A stretch of DNA of 64,000 nt from contig CAIZWN010000079.1 of assembly GCA_903936705.1 (NCBI GenBank), positions 62,001 to 126,000 of the forward strand, read 5' to 3'. The DNA is from an uncultured Myxococcales bacterium. GTDB lineage: Bacteria; Myxococcota_A; UBA9042; DTJE01. The notes below the pieces were generated by a model. It had not been told where the DNA came from. It ran no database searches and saw only the letters and a list, made by a program, of their open reading frames with translations. Shown in pieces: positions 26,362 to 34,948 of the stretch (within the stretch, counting starts at the first letter, position 1; the number at the start of each line of letters is the position of its first letter). A program made the position numbers and the translations under genes.

Positions 26362-29300
26362 CTAGCCTTGTTTTCCCGAACTCAACAGTTCCTCGACCAT
26401 TGCCAGGGCCGCGTCCCCATCCACGCCGCGCGGTACGGCCAGGCGCAGCCGATCATGATCGGCCGACTGGACCCGCATGTTCAGCCTTTCGGCGACTACC
26501 CTCAGGTCGGTGATGGACGACTCGTGACCCGACGCCGCGACAAACTGGACGACGCCGGCCTTCAGGCCAACCAGCGCCAGTCCCAGGTCGCGCGCACGCA
26601 CCTTTACCCGCATCAGGGTCAGCAGACGCTCGACTCCTTCCGGAGGGCGTCCGAACCGATCCGCCATCTCGCCTGCCAGCCGCTCGACCTCCAGCAGGTC
26701 GCGCGAGGAGGCAAGGCGCTTGTACATCCGCAGGCGCAAACGTTCGTCCGGCAGCCATTCGGCGGGAATCCGGGCCTGCACATCGACCTTCAGTTCGGGA
26801 TCGATGCGTTCTTCCACCACCTCCCCCGACAATTCCCGCAGGGCGTCCTGCAGCATCTCCATGTACAGGTCCAGCCCGACTGCAGCCAGGTGGCCGCTCT
26901 GGTCAGCGCCCAGCACGTCGCCGGCGCCGCGGATTTCCAGGTCCATCGAGGCAAGAGTGAACCCGCTGGAAAGTTCGCTGAAACGCTCGATGGCCTCGAT
27001 TCGACGACGTGCGTCGTCGGTCAAGGTCGATGGGTCGCGCACCAGCAGATAGCAATAAGCCTGTTCGGCGGCACGCCCGACCCGGCCGCGCAACTGGTAC
27101 AACTGCGCCAGACCCAGCGTGTCGGCGGCGTCGACGATCATCGTGTTGGCAGTACCAATGTCCAAACCCGACTCGATCAGCGTCGTGCACACCAGGACGT
27201 CCTTCTCGCCACGAATGAACGCCGACATCACCGATTCAAGGTCGTCTGCAGACATCTGGCCGTGAGCAACCGTGACGCGGGCCTCAGGCACCAGCGACTG
27301 GACATGCTGGGCCGTGTCGAATATGTCCTCGACACGGTTGTGAACGTAGAACACCTGCCCGTTGCGGTTCAGTTCCTTCAGGACGGCGGAACGCACCAGG
27401 TCATGCCCGGCGCGCGCGACGAACGTCTTGACTGCCAGCCGGTCGCGCGGCGGCGTGGCGATGACCGACAGATCGCGGATTCCTGCCAGAGCCATGTGCA
27501 GCGTGCGCGGGATCGGGGTCGCCGTAAGCGTCAGGGTGTGCACGTTGGCGGCCATCTCGCGCAGACGCTCCTTGTGGGCGACACCGAAGCGGTGTTCCTC
27601 GTCGACCACCAGCAGCCCCAGATCGCGAAAAACCACGTCCTTCGACAACAGTCGATGCGTCCCAATGACGACATCGACCCCGCCCTGGACAGCCCCAGAA
27701 GAACGCGCTTGGACTGCTGGGGCGTCTTGAAACGGGACAGCGACTCGACAACTACCGGGGTGTTCCGAAAGCGTGCGGCGAAGGACAGGCGATGCTGCTC
27801 GGCCAGAATCGTCGTAGGCACCAGAACCGCAACCTGGCGTCCGTCCAGCACCGCCTTGAATGCCGCGCGAATCGCCACCTCGGTCTTGCCAAAGCCGACG
27901 TCGCCGCACACCAAACGGTCCATCGGGCGATCGCGGCAGACGTCCTCAAGGACATCCTCGATTGCACGCTCCTGGTCGGCCGTAGTTTCGTAGGGGAAGG
28001 TGGCCTCGAACTCCCGGAACTCGTTGTCCGGGGGCGACAAGGGTTCCGTGGTTGCCGCCAAACGACGCGCGTACAGCACCTTCAGCTTCCCGGCTATGTC
28101 GCGGGCGGCGCCTCGGGCGGCCTTCTTGCGCCGTGCGAATGCGGGACTCCCAAGGCGGTCCAGCGTCCGCGGCGCTGCTCCCTCGGCGGCCGACACATAC
28201 TTTTCCAGAAGGTTCGCCCGCTCGACGGGCACGTACAGACGATCGCCTGCCGCGTAGGTCAGCACGAGGCACTCGGCGGTGCGACCGTCCAGCGTCATTT
28301 CCTTCATGCCGTCGAATACGCCGATGCCGTGCTCGCGGTGGATGACCAGGTCGCCGGGCGACAGATCCCGCAGGTCGGTCAGGGCCTTGGCACCCCGACG
28401 TTCGCCGCGCCGCCCGGCCACTGTGTCCTTGACCCCGAAAACCGACTCGGACGGAACGACCAGCAACCCCAGCGTTTCGATGCCGAATGTGGCCCGCACG
28501 CGCCCGACACCGACTCGGACCGGCGCCGACGTGCGCAGCAGCAAGGTTTCGGCCAAGCCGTCCCGACCCGCCACCGCCGGGTCCAATCCCTCGGCCGAAA
28601 GAATGGATCGAACGCGATCGGCCTCGGCGTCGGATGGCGCCAGGACCAGCATCCGCTGGCCGGATTCGGACAGGCGTCGTGCGATGCCAACCAGGCCCGA
28701 TACACGCTGGGAGACCGGCACCTCGCCGTGGGTTGCCAGCATCAACTCGGCCGAGGACGCCTCGGGGTGAGCAGGCCCGAACACCCCGGTGGCGCCAGTC
28801 TCGAACCACAGGGTACGGGGTCGGCGCGACAGGCGGGACAAAAGTTCCTCGCCAGGGGCCGCAAGTTCCTCGGGAGATGAGACCAGACGCGGGCCGGCAG
28901 CCAGGGCGTCCCGCTCGGACCTTATGGAATCCAGTGCTGCATCTGCCGCGGCAAAACAGCCGGCAGGGTCCAGGATCGCGACAACCGCCGTCTCGCCCAG
29001 GTAGTCCAGTGGCAGGTCCAGCGGGCCATGAATCAGCGGCAGCATGGCGGCAAATGCCGGAGGCGTCCGCCCCTGCGCAAACAACGCCTCGACCTCGGCC
29101 ACACGAGGGGCCGGCACGCCAGCGGCGGCCGCGGCGTCCCGCAGGCGGATCACGGCATCCCGCAGGCGCGCAGGATCACCAGGAACCTCCCAGGCCGGCA
29201 CCACCCAGGTCCGCGACAAAGGCCTCTGCGCACGCTGGGTCGCGGCGTCGAAGACCTTCATCGTCGCAATCGTGTCCCCGTCCAGTTCGACGCGGATCGG

Positions 29301-29921
29301 GTCTTCCGCGTACGGCGAAAAGATGTCCAGCACACCGCCGCGCACGGCAAACTCGCCGACCTCGGCCACCGTCGAGGCGCGGTGGTATCCTGCTGCGACC
29401 AGCATTTCCACCAGGGCGGAAAGATCGATTTCGCGACCCACCTCCAGCCTGAAAACCCCCTCGCTGTAGGCGTCGAACGGCACGGTCCTGCGCGCAGCCA
29501 GCGCCGCGTCCAGGGCCACCGCGTAAGGCAGTTCCGACAGGCAGAAGGCGCCAAGCGCACCGGATCGGGCGGCGGCACTGAACGGCCCCTCGACAACATC
29601 CTGGTAAGGCGAATCGGCACCCCTGGGCCATCGGGGAAACGCGTACGGAGTCGGACCGGCCCCCAGCAGCCAGCGGGTTATCGAGGCCACCCTTTCGGCC
29701 AGGACCTGGGTGGGCGCAAGCACGACAAGAGGGGCTTCCAGCGCGGCGGCAACGGTGGCGGCAGCAACTGCGGCCTGCTCGGCCGTGGCGGCAAAGGCGC
29801 GAACCGGGCCCGTTTCGGCATCGGACACCAGACGAGCCACGTCCTGCGGCAGGACGCCCGCCGGGAAACGTCCACGGGCTGTGTTCACATGGGTATTGTC
29901 AGGCGGCATCAGGCGGTCCAT
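26362..29921 (-). pseudogene. mfd: Transcription-repair coupling factor Mfd, interrupted by one frameshift
   Basis: Mfd removes RNA polymerase stalled at DNA damage and recruits UvrA. Both parts are clearly Mfd. The first frame (29921 to about 27690) has the UvrB-like N-terminus, the polymerase-interacting domain (SPGDLVIHREHGIGVFDGM, RLYVPVERANLLEKYV) and Walker A GDVGFGKTE. The second frame (about 27690 to 26362) continues with VDVVIGTHRLLSKDV, Walker B DEEHRFG, TATPIPRTLHMAL, the RGRVGR motif VI and the C-terminal D7 domain. The switch falls near 27683-27700; adding one base restores a single frame of about 1186 residues, normal for Mfd. The cause may be sequencing or assembly error, or a real recent mutation. 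Downstream of M16 with almost no gap. Confidence 0.9.
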
Positions 29922-29925
29922 ACCC

Positions 29926-31311
29926 TCACGGCAACGCATCGGCCGTATAGGGTACCACCTCGACGGATATCACGCCCGGGATAGTCCGGACTTCGGCCTC
30001 CAGGTCCTTCGCGGTGCCAACGATGACGATCACGGCCTGCTTCGGCCTGTACTGGCGACGAAGTGATGCAGCGACCGCCGAGACGTCCTGGGCCTTCACA
30101 TTTTCGACGTAGTGTTCCAGGAACCCGGCAGGCCGCTCGTACTGCAGGTCGGCCAGGGCCTCGTCGGCGCGCTTCCTTGCGGTCTCTATCCTGAAGGGGA
30201 ACTGGTTGGCCAGATGGTCCCTGGCAAACGCCACCTCGTCCTCGGGGAGGCCGGCGGCCGCCGCATCGGCAAAAAGATCCAGGGCCAGCCGGATGGCCGG
30301 CACGGTGTCCTTCGAGTTGGGGAAGAACTGGACCGTCAGGGTGCCGAAGTCCTTGCCCGCCGAAATGCTTGACGATACGCCGTAGGACCAGCCTCGAACT
30401 TCGCGAATCTGGTGCATCAGGCGCGATGAAAAAGTACCGCCCATCGCGGTGTTCCCGACCAGCAACGGAAACAGATCCGGGTCGCTCCAGGCGATGGATG
30501 GATGGCCCCACGCAACCTGTGTCTGCGTACGGTCCGGCTTGTCGACTATCAGCGCCCTTATCCCATTTGCCGCCGCTGGCGGGGGCGGCAGCCGCGAATC
30601 GTCACGCGGGCCATCCGGAATCCCCACGGTCAGCGTCCGCGCCAGACCTGTTGCCTGTTCCAGCGAAATATCGCCCGCCACGACCACCACCACGTTCCCC
30701 TTGCGAACATGCTGGCGATAGAACGTCTCGCAGTCCTTCCGACGCAGCCTGGCCACCGACGAGGCATAACCGATCGTCGGCCGTCCCAGCGGGTGCCCCC
30801 GGTACAGAAAGCGCGCAAAGAAGTGGCGCGCCAGTTCGGCGTCGTCGTCGCGCAGGTTCCGGATGTCCTCCAGCACCAGCGACCGCTCCTGGGCGAAGGC
30901 CCCGGCCGGGAAGGTCGGATTGGCCAGGACATCGGCCGCGATGGCAGCCCAGCGGTCCAGATAGCGAGGCATCACGTCGCCGGCCAGGACAATCGCATCC
31001 TTCTGGGCCTCGGCGTCCATCGTGGCGCCCAGGTCGTTGACCGCGCCCATGATCTTCCGGTAGGACCTGGAGGCAGTCCCGCGCAGCAGCATCGCCGCAG
31101 TCAGGCTTGCAAGGCCCTCGCTGCCTTCGGGGTCCCTCAGAGATCCGCTTTCGACCACCACCTCGATCTGGACCAGACCCAGCCCGGCCTGCTGGACATG
31201 CACCAGCCTGATGCCATCGACCTGAATGACAGCCGCCATTGATTCTCCCGAAGGGACCACGGCCGCGAGCGCCAGCCCGAGAACCGCAACCCGGACTGCC
31301 GAACCAGTCAC
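29926..31311 (-). CDS. M16-family peptidase-like protein, non-catalytic partner
   Basis: The 461-residue protein has an N-terminal signal (MTGSAVRVAVLGLALAAVVPSGESMAA) and the two-domain M16 fold: VVESGSLRDPEGSEGLASLTAAMLLRGT, VLEDIRNLRDDDAELARHFF, YRGHPLGRPTIG and FSSRLMHQIREVRGWSYGVSS in part. The zinc motif HxxEH is absent; the equivalent place reads GLASLTAAM, so it is the inactive half of a PqqL/PMPCB-like pair. Its start overlaps the stop of the catalytic M16 gene by four bases (ATGA), supporting a heterodimer in the periplasm. Confidence 0.9.
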   Translation of the reverse strand: MTGSAVRVAVLGLALAAVVPSGESMAAVIQVDGIRLVHVQQAGLGLVQIEVVVESGSLRDPEGSEGLASLTAAMLLRGTASRSYRKIMGAVNDLGATMDAEAQKDAIVLAGDVMPRYLDRWAAIAADVLANPTFPAGAFAQERSLVLEDIRNLRDDDAELARHFFARFLYRGHPLGRPTIGYASSVARLRRKDCETFYRQHVRKGNVVVVVAGDISLEQATGLARTLTVGIPDGPRDDSRLPPPPAAANGIRALIVDKPDRTQTQVAWGHPSIAWSDPDLFPLLVGNTAMGGTFSSRLMHQIREVRGWSYGVSSSISAGKDFGTLTVQFFPNSKDTVPAIRLALDLFADAAAAGLPEDEVAFARDHLANQFPFRIETARKRADEALADLQYERPAGFLEHYVENVKAQDVSAVAASLRRQYRPKQAVIVIVGTAKDLEAEVRTIPGVISVEVVPYTADALP

Positions 31312-32771
31312 TCCACCGGCCTCCCATAGACCAGGACGGCCCTTTTTCTTGACAGATAGCGGAAGGCGACGCGTTTTACATCGGCCGCCCGAACGCCGCG
31401 AACCCCATCCACGAACCCGAACATACGACGATAATCGCCTGCCGTCCTTTCATACGTCCCAAGCTGGGTCGCACGCGCGCCGGCAGTCACCAGAGATCGC
31501 AGAAAGGCCGCCTCCAGGTGGTTTCGGGCGCGGTCCAGTTCCACTTTCGTGGGCCCCTGCGCGGCCAGACGCTCGATTTCCCGAAACACGACCTCGGCAG
31601 CTTCCGAGGCCGACTGGCCCTCGTTCATGGACACGTCCACCACGAAAACGCCGTCCAGAGCCATGGGCTCGGAGGCCCCGTCAACGTCGGACGCCACAGC
31701 CAGCCGTTCCACCAGCCGCTCGTGAATCCTGGACGATTCGGTCGCGAACAGCACCTCGTTGATGACATCCAGCGCGAAGATGTCGTTCGACACGGCAGGC
31801 ACCGTCCGCCATCCCATGCGCACCCTCTGGGCAGCGATTGACAGCTTCAGCGTCTGCATGCGGGGGCCGTCCAGGGAATCCGGCTCGGCCGCCGGCACCC
31901 CCAGCGGCACATCGACCCGCGCCATTCCGCCGTAATAGCGCGCGACCAGGCGCAGCACGTCCCGATGTCCCACGTCTCCGACCACGACCAGGGTAACGTT
32001 CGAAGGCGAATACCAGGTCCTGTAGAACGCCAGGCAGTCTTCCAGGGTCAGCCCGTCAAGGTCGGCCGTGTATCCCAAAGTGGGCCTTCCGTAGGGATGG
32101 ACCGGGAACAGCGCCTCGAACAGCGCCTCCTCGATCCGGCCGTCCGGGTCGTTGTCCACGCGGTACAGCCGCTCGTTCTTCACGACCTCGCGTTCGCTGT
32201 CCAGTTGTTCCTGGGTCAAAACAAGGTTCACCAGCCTGTCGGACTCCAGGCGCATGGCCAGTTCCAGTTCCGACGCCGGAAGGTTCTCGAAATAGAAGGT
32301 CCAGTCCAGCCAGGTGGCGGCGTTCGTCTGCGCCCCGGCCCTCTCCAGCAGACGGTCGAAGACCGAATGTGGGTGTTCGTGCGTACCCTTGAACATCAGG
32401 TGTTCGAACAGATGGGCGATCCCCGTGTGCCCCTTGTGTTCCTGCCGCGACCCTACACCAAGCCACGTCTGCATCGAGACAATCGGCGCGGAAGGGTCGT
32501 TCATGACCAGCAGGGTCAGCCCGTTTCCCAGGACATAGCGCGCGGCGGTCACGTCCCCGCCCCACCTGGCTACGGAATCCATGCGAATCCCGCCCTGGGC
32601 CGGAAACTCGGCAGACACCTCGCTTGCCAGGACCTGAAAATCGGCAGCGGCCGAATCGTCGGCCACAAGGGCTATCGCTGCGAATGGCATGGCCAGAAGG
32701 CACCTCCCCAGCATCGTTCGCACAAGACCTCGGCGTAACGACCGACCGCGGCAGGCCAGGACAGCCTTCAC
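31308..32771 (-). CDS. M16-family zinc metallopeptidase, catalytic subunit
   Basis: The 487-residue protein carries the inverted zinc motif HLFEH (H120, E123, H124) followed by MFKGTHEHPHSVFDRLLERAGA and, further on, EREVVKNER supplying the third ligand. The second half has the substrate-domain repeat (ILIHERL-like SRIHERLVERLAVASDV). The start is GTG at 32771: GGAGGGAGG lies just upstream and the GTGA overlaps the stop of the ArsA-like gene, so a longer reading beginning at 32963 is rejected. A signal peptide (CLLAMPFAAIALVADDSAAA) places it in the periplasm. Probable partner: the adjoining non-catalytic M16. Confidence 0.93.
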   Translation of the reverse strand: MKAVLACRGRSLRRGLVRTMLGRCLLAMPFAAIALVADDSAAADFQVLASEVSAEFPAQGGIRMDSVARWGGDVTAARYVLGNGLTLLVMNDPSAPIVSMQTWLGVGSRQEHKGHTGIAHLFEHLMFKGTHEHPHSVFDRLLERAGAQTNAATWLDWTFYFENLPASELELAMRLESDRLVNLVLTQEQLDSEREVVKNERLYRVDNDPDGRIEEALFEALFPVHPYGRPTLGYTADLDGLTLEDCLAFYRTWYSPSNVTLVVVGDVGHRDVLRLVARYYGGMARVDVPLGVPAAEPDSLDGPRMQTLKLSIAAQRVRMGWRTVPAVSNDIFALDVINEVLFATESSRIHERLVERLAVASDVDGASEPMALDGVFVVDVSMNEGQSASEAAEVVFREIERLAAQGPTKVELDRARNHLEAAFLRSLVTAGARATQLGTYERTAGDYRRMFGFVDGVRGVRAADVKRVAFRYLSRKRAVLVYGRPVE

Positions 32772-33733
32772 CGAGCCTCCCTCCACAGGTGGGCGTCCAG
32801 GTGACTGGCCAGGACTTCCACCCGCTCGCGAATCGACCGCCCGCCGGCTGCATCCGGCAATTCGATCAGCGGCAGAGGCACTCGATTGCGCAGCCGCTGG
32901 ATGTGCGCGCGCTGCACCTCGGCCCTGTCGGCCATGAACAATGCCCCCGACACATCCGCGCACGCGGCTTGCGACCCTTGAATCCGGCGAAGGGCCGTCG
33001 CCAGTTGCTCGCGCTGGGCCGGACGCAGGATGCGCTCGCGAACCTGATTCACAAGAATTTGCCCCATCGGAAAACCCTGCCTGGTCGAGAATTCCTCGAA
33101 CAGTTCCTCGCTCTCGGCAACCGGCATTTCCTCCGGAGTCGTGACAATGTGAAACCGCGTGAAAGTCCTGTCAAGCAGCATCGATCGCAATTTTTTCGCA
33201 TCGTCCGCCATCGGGCCCGAAGGAACGGACGACTCGACGACGGAAGGCGCCGTCAGCAGCGAAATGCCGTGACCGGTCGCCGGGGCATCCAGGATCACAA
33301 TGTCGGGCACCCCGATCCCGGGCAGCCCGTCCGTCACCGAATGCAGGATCTTGCCGATGACGAGGATCTCGCTGATCCCCGGGATCGCCGGCATCAGGCG
33401 TCGCATGAAAGGATTCTCGAAGACCAGGCGATACAGCGCGCGCACCTTCAGCTTCATCAGGCCGTACTCGCGCAGGGCGTCCTCCCAGCCGACGCGGTGC
33501 GTCCACAGGTTTGGCACGCACGCCGCCGGACGGTACCCAAGGCCAGCAACGCCGAAGATTCCCGGTATGACCGGATTCGCCGACACCTCGACGATCAGGC
33601 AGCGATGACCGCGACGCGAGGCCACCAGGCCCATTGCCGCCGCCATGGTGCTGCGCCCGACCCCACCCTTGCCCACCAGCACGGCCAGCCTGGGCAGTGA
33701 GACGGTCGTCAAGGCTGACAGGTGGGATGGCAT
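32768..33733 (-). CDS. ArsA/Get3-like ATPase with variant P-loop
   Basis: The 321-residue protein is of the ArsA/GET3 group of dimeric P-loop ATPases. The P-loop reads GKGGVGRST: the signature Lys at position two is kept, but the usual Walker lysine is Arg. Other ArsA-like parts are CLIVEVSANP, DIVILDAPATGHGISLLTAP (switch II) and FHIVTTPEEMPVAES. No arsenic-binding cysteine triad is evident, so arsenite transport is unlikely. It may be a regulatory or assembly ATPase. GAGG precedes the ATG. It lies 20 bases after the HD-GYP gene and overlaps the M16 gene by four bases. Confidence 0.85.
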   Translation of the reverse strand: MPSHLSALTTVSLPRLAVLVGKGGVGRSTMAAAMGLVASRRGHRCLIVEVSANPVIPGIFGVAGLGYRPAACVPNLWTHRVGWEDALREYGLMKLKVRALYRLVFENPFMRRLMPAIPGISEILVIGKILHSVTDGLPGIGVPDIVILDAPATGHGISLLTAPSVVESSVPSGPMADDAKKLRSMLLDRTFTRFHIVTTPEEMPVAESEELFEEFSTRQGFPMGQILVNQVRERILRPAQREQLATALRRIQGSQAACADVSGALFMADRAEVQRAHIQRLRNRVPLPLIELPDAAGGRSIRERVEVLASHLDAHLWREAR

Positions 33734-33753
33734 CGCGAACCTCGTGATTGCGT

Positions 33754-34827
33754 TCAGCCAGGGTCGGCAAACCTTGCCCTGACATCATGGATGGTACCGA
33801 TTGCGCCGAACAGCACATCAACTACCGCGGGGTCGAAATGGCCCACGGACTCCTCGCGGATGATGCGTTCGGCCTTGTCGGTCGAGAACGCCTTCTTATA
33901 GCAACGCCGGGTTGTCAAAGCGTCGTACGAATCTGCCAGCGCGACGATTCTGGCCTCGACGGGGATCGTGTCGCCCTTCAGTCCCTGGGGATATCCCCCG
34001 CCATCGAAACGTTCGTGATGAGAAAGTGCGATGTTGCCCGCCATGCTGTCGGCGCAGGCCAGACCCAGCAGCTCGAACCCGTACACCGTGTGCTGCTTCA
34101 TCTGCCTGTACTCGTCCTGCGTAAGACGTCCTTCCTTCTTCAGGATCGCATCGGGAATTCCGACTTTTCCCACGTCGTGCAACGATGCGTATCGACGGAT
34201 CCTGTCGGCCTGTTCGCCCGGAAGGCCCATTCGACATGCCAGCACGTGGGCGTATGCGCAAACACGCCGGATATGGTGTCCGGTATCGCCATCGCGCAGG
34301 GCGTTGGCTTTTTCCAGCACCGCGACGATGCCGATCGTCAGGTTTTCAAGCTCGGCCGTACGCTCGCTGACCAATTCCTCCAGCAGGACCTTCTGGTCGG
34401 TCAGCAACAGGTTGCGAGCCTCCAGTTCGTCGGCAAGCGTCTTTATGCGCATCATCGAGCGCACGCGAGCCTTCAATTCCATCGGGTGAAACGGCTTGGT
34501 GACAAAGTCGTCGGCACCGGCCTCAAGCCCCTTGACCTTGTCCCGAATGTCGTCCAGACCAGTGACCAGCACCACGGGAACTGTGCGCGTCAGCGCGTGC
34601 GCCTTCAGCGCCAGACAAAGCTTGAACCCGTCCAGGCCGGGCATCATGACGTCGCTGACCACCAGATCCGGGATCACTCCCGTTTCGACGCACGCCAGGG
34701 CGTCAGCCCCGTCGGCAAAGGTCCGGATCAAATACCCCTCGCTGGACAACGACTTGCGAAACAAGACGAGGTTGGATTCCTGGTCGTCCACCAGAAACAC
34801 AAGCCTCTCCCGCGTACTCTTGCCCAT
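33754..34827 (-). CDS. HD-GYP response regulator (c-di-GMP phosphodiesterase, RpfG-like)
   Basis: The 357-residue protein joins a receiver domain (phospho-acceptor D59 in VVSDVMMPG, K111 in VTKPF), a short coiled linker (residues 125-160) and an HD-GYP domain: LHDVGK with HD at 217-218 and HHERFDGGGYPQGLKG with GYP at 278-280. Such proteins degrade cyclic di-GMP in response to phosphorylation. No histidine kinase gene is nearby. I chose the ATG at 34827 because GGGAGG lies upstream; a GTG at 34848 is the alternative. It is the likely first gene of the run arsA-like, M16, M16, mfd. Confidence 0.92.
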   Translation of the reverse strand: MGKSTRERLVFLVDDQESNLVLFRKSLSSEGYLIRTFADGADALACVETGVIPDLVVSDVMMPGLDGFKLCLALKAHALTRTVPVVLVTGLDDIRDKVKGLEAGADDFVTKPFHPMELKARVRSMMRIKTLADELEARNLLLTDQKVLLEELVSERTAELENLTIGIVAVLEKANALRDGDTGHHIRRVCAYAHVLACRMGLPGEQADRIRRYASLHDVGKVGIPDAILKKEGRLTQDEYRQMKQHTVYGFELLGLACADSMAGNIALSHHERFDGGGYPQGLKGDTIPVEARIVALADSYDALTTRRCYKKAFSTDKAERIIREESVGHFDPAVVDVLFGAIGTIHDVRARFADPG

Positions 34828-34948
34828 ATCTTCGGGCCTCCCTGACACCCCGGTGCGTCATTCTACTCGCGGACGCAGGCAGGGGCCAACGAGACGACCG
34901 GGTGGAAGGAAATGGGCCGAGCCGGTGACGGCGCGGATGGGAAAAGCC

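Noticed and set aside
26362-29939. Treating the two mfd frames as two separate genes
   Set aside because: They are consecutive parts of one Mfd, broken inside the helicase core where no natural domain boundary exists.
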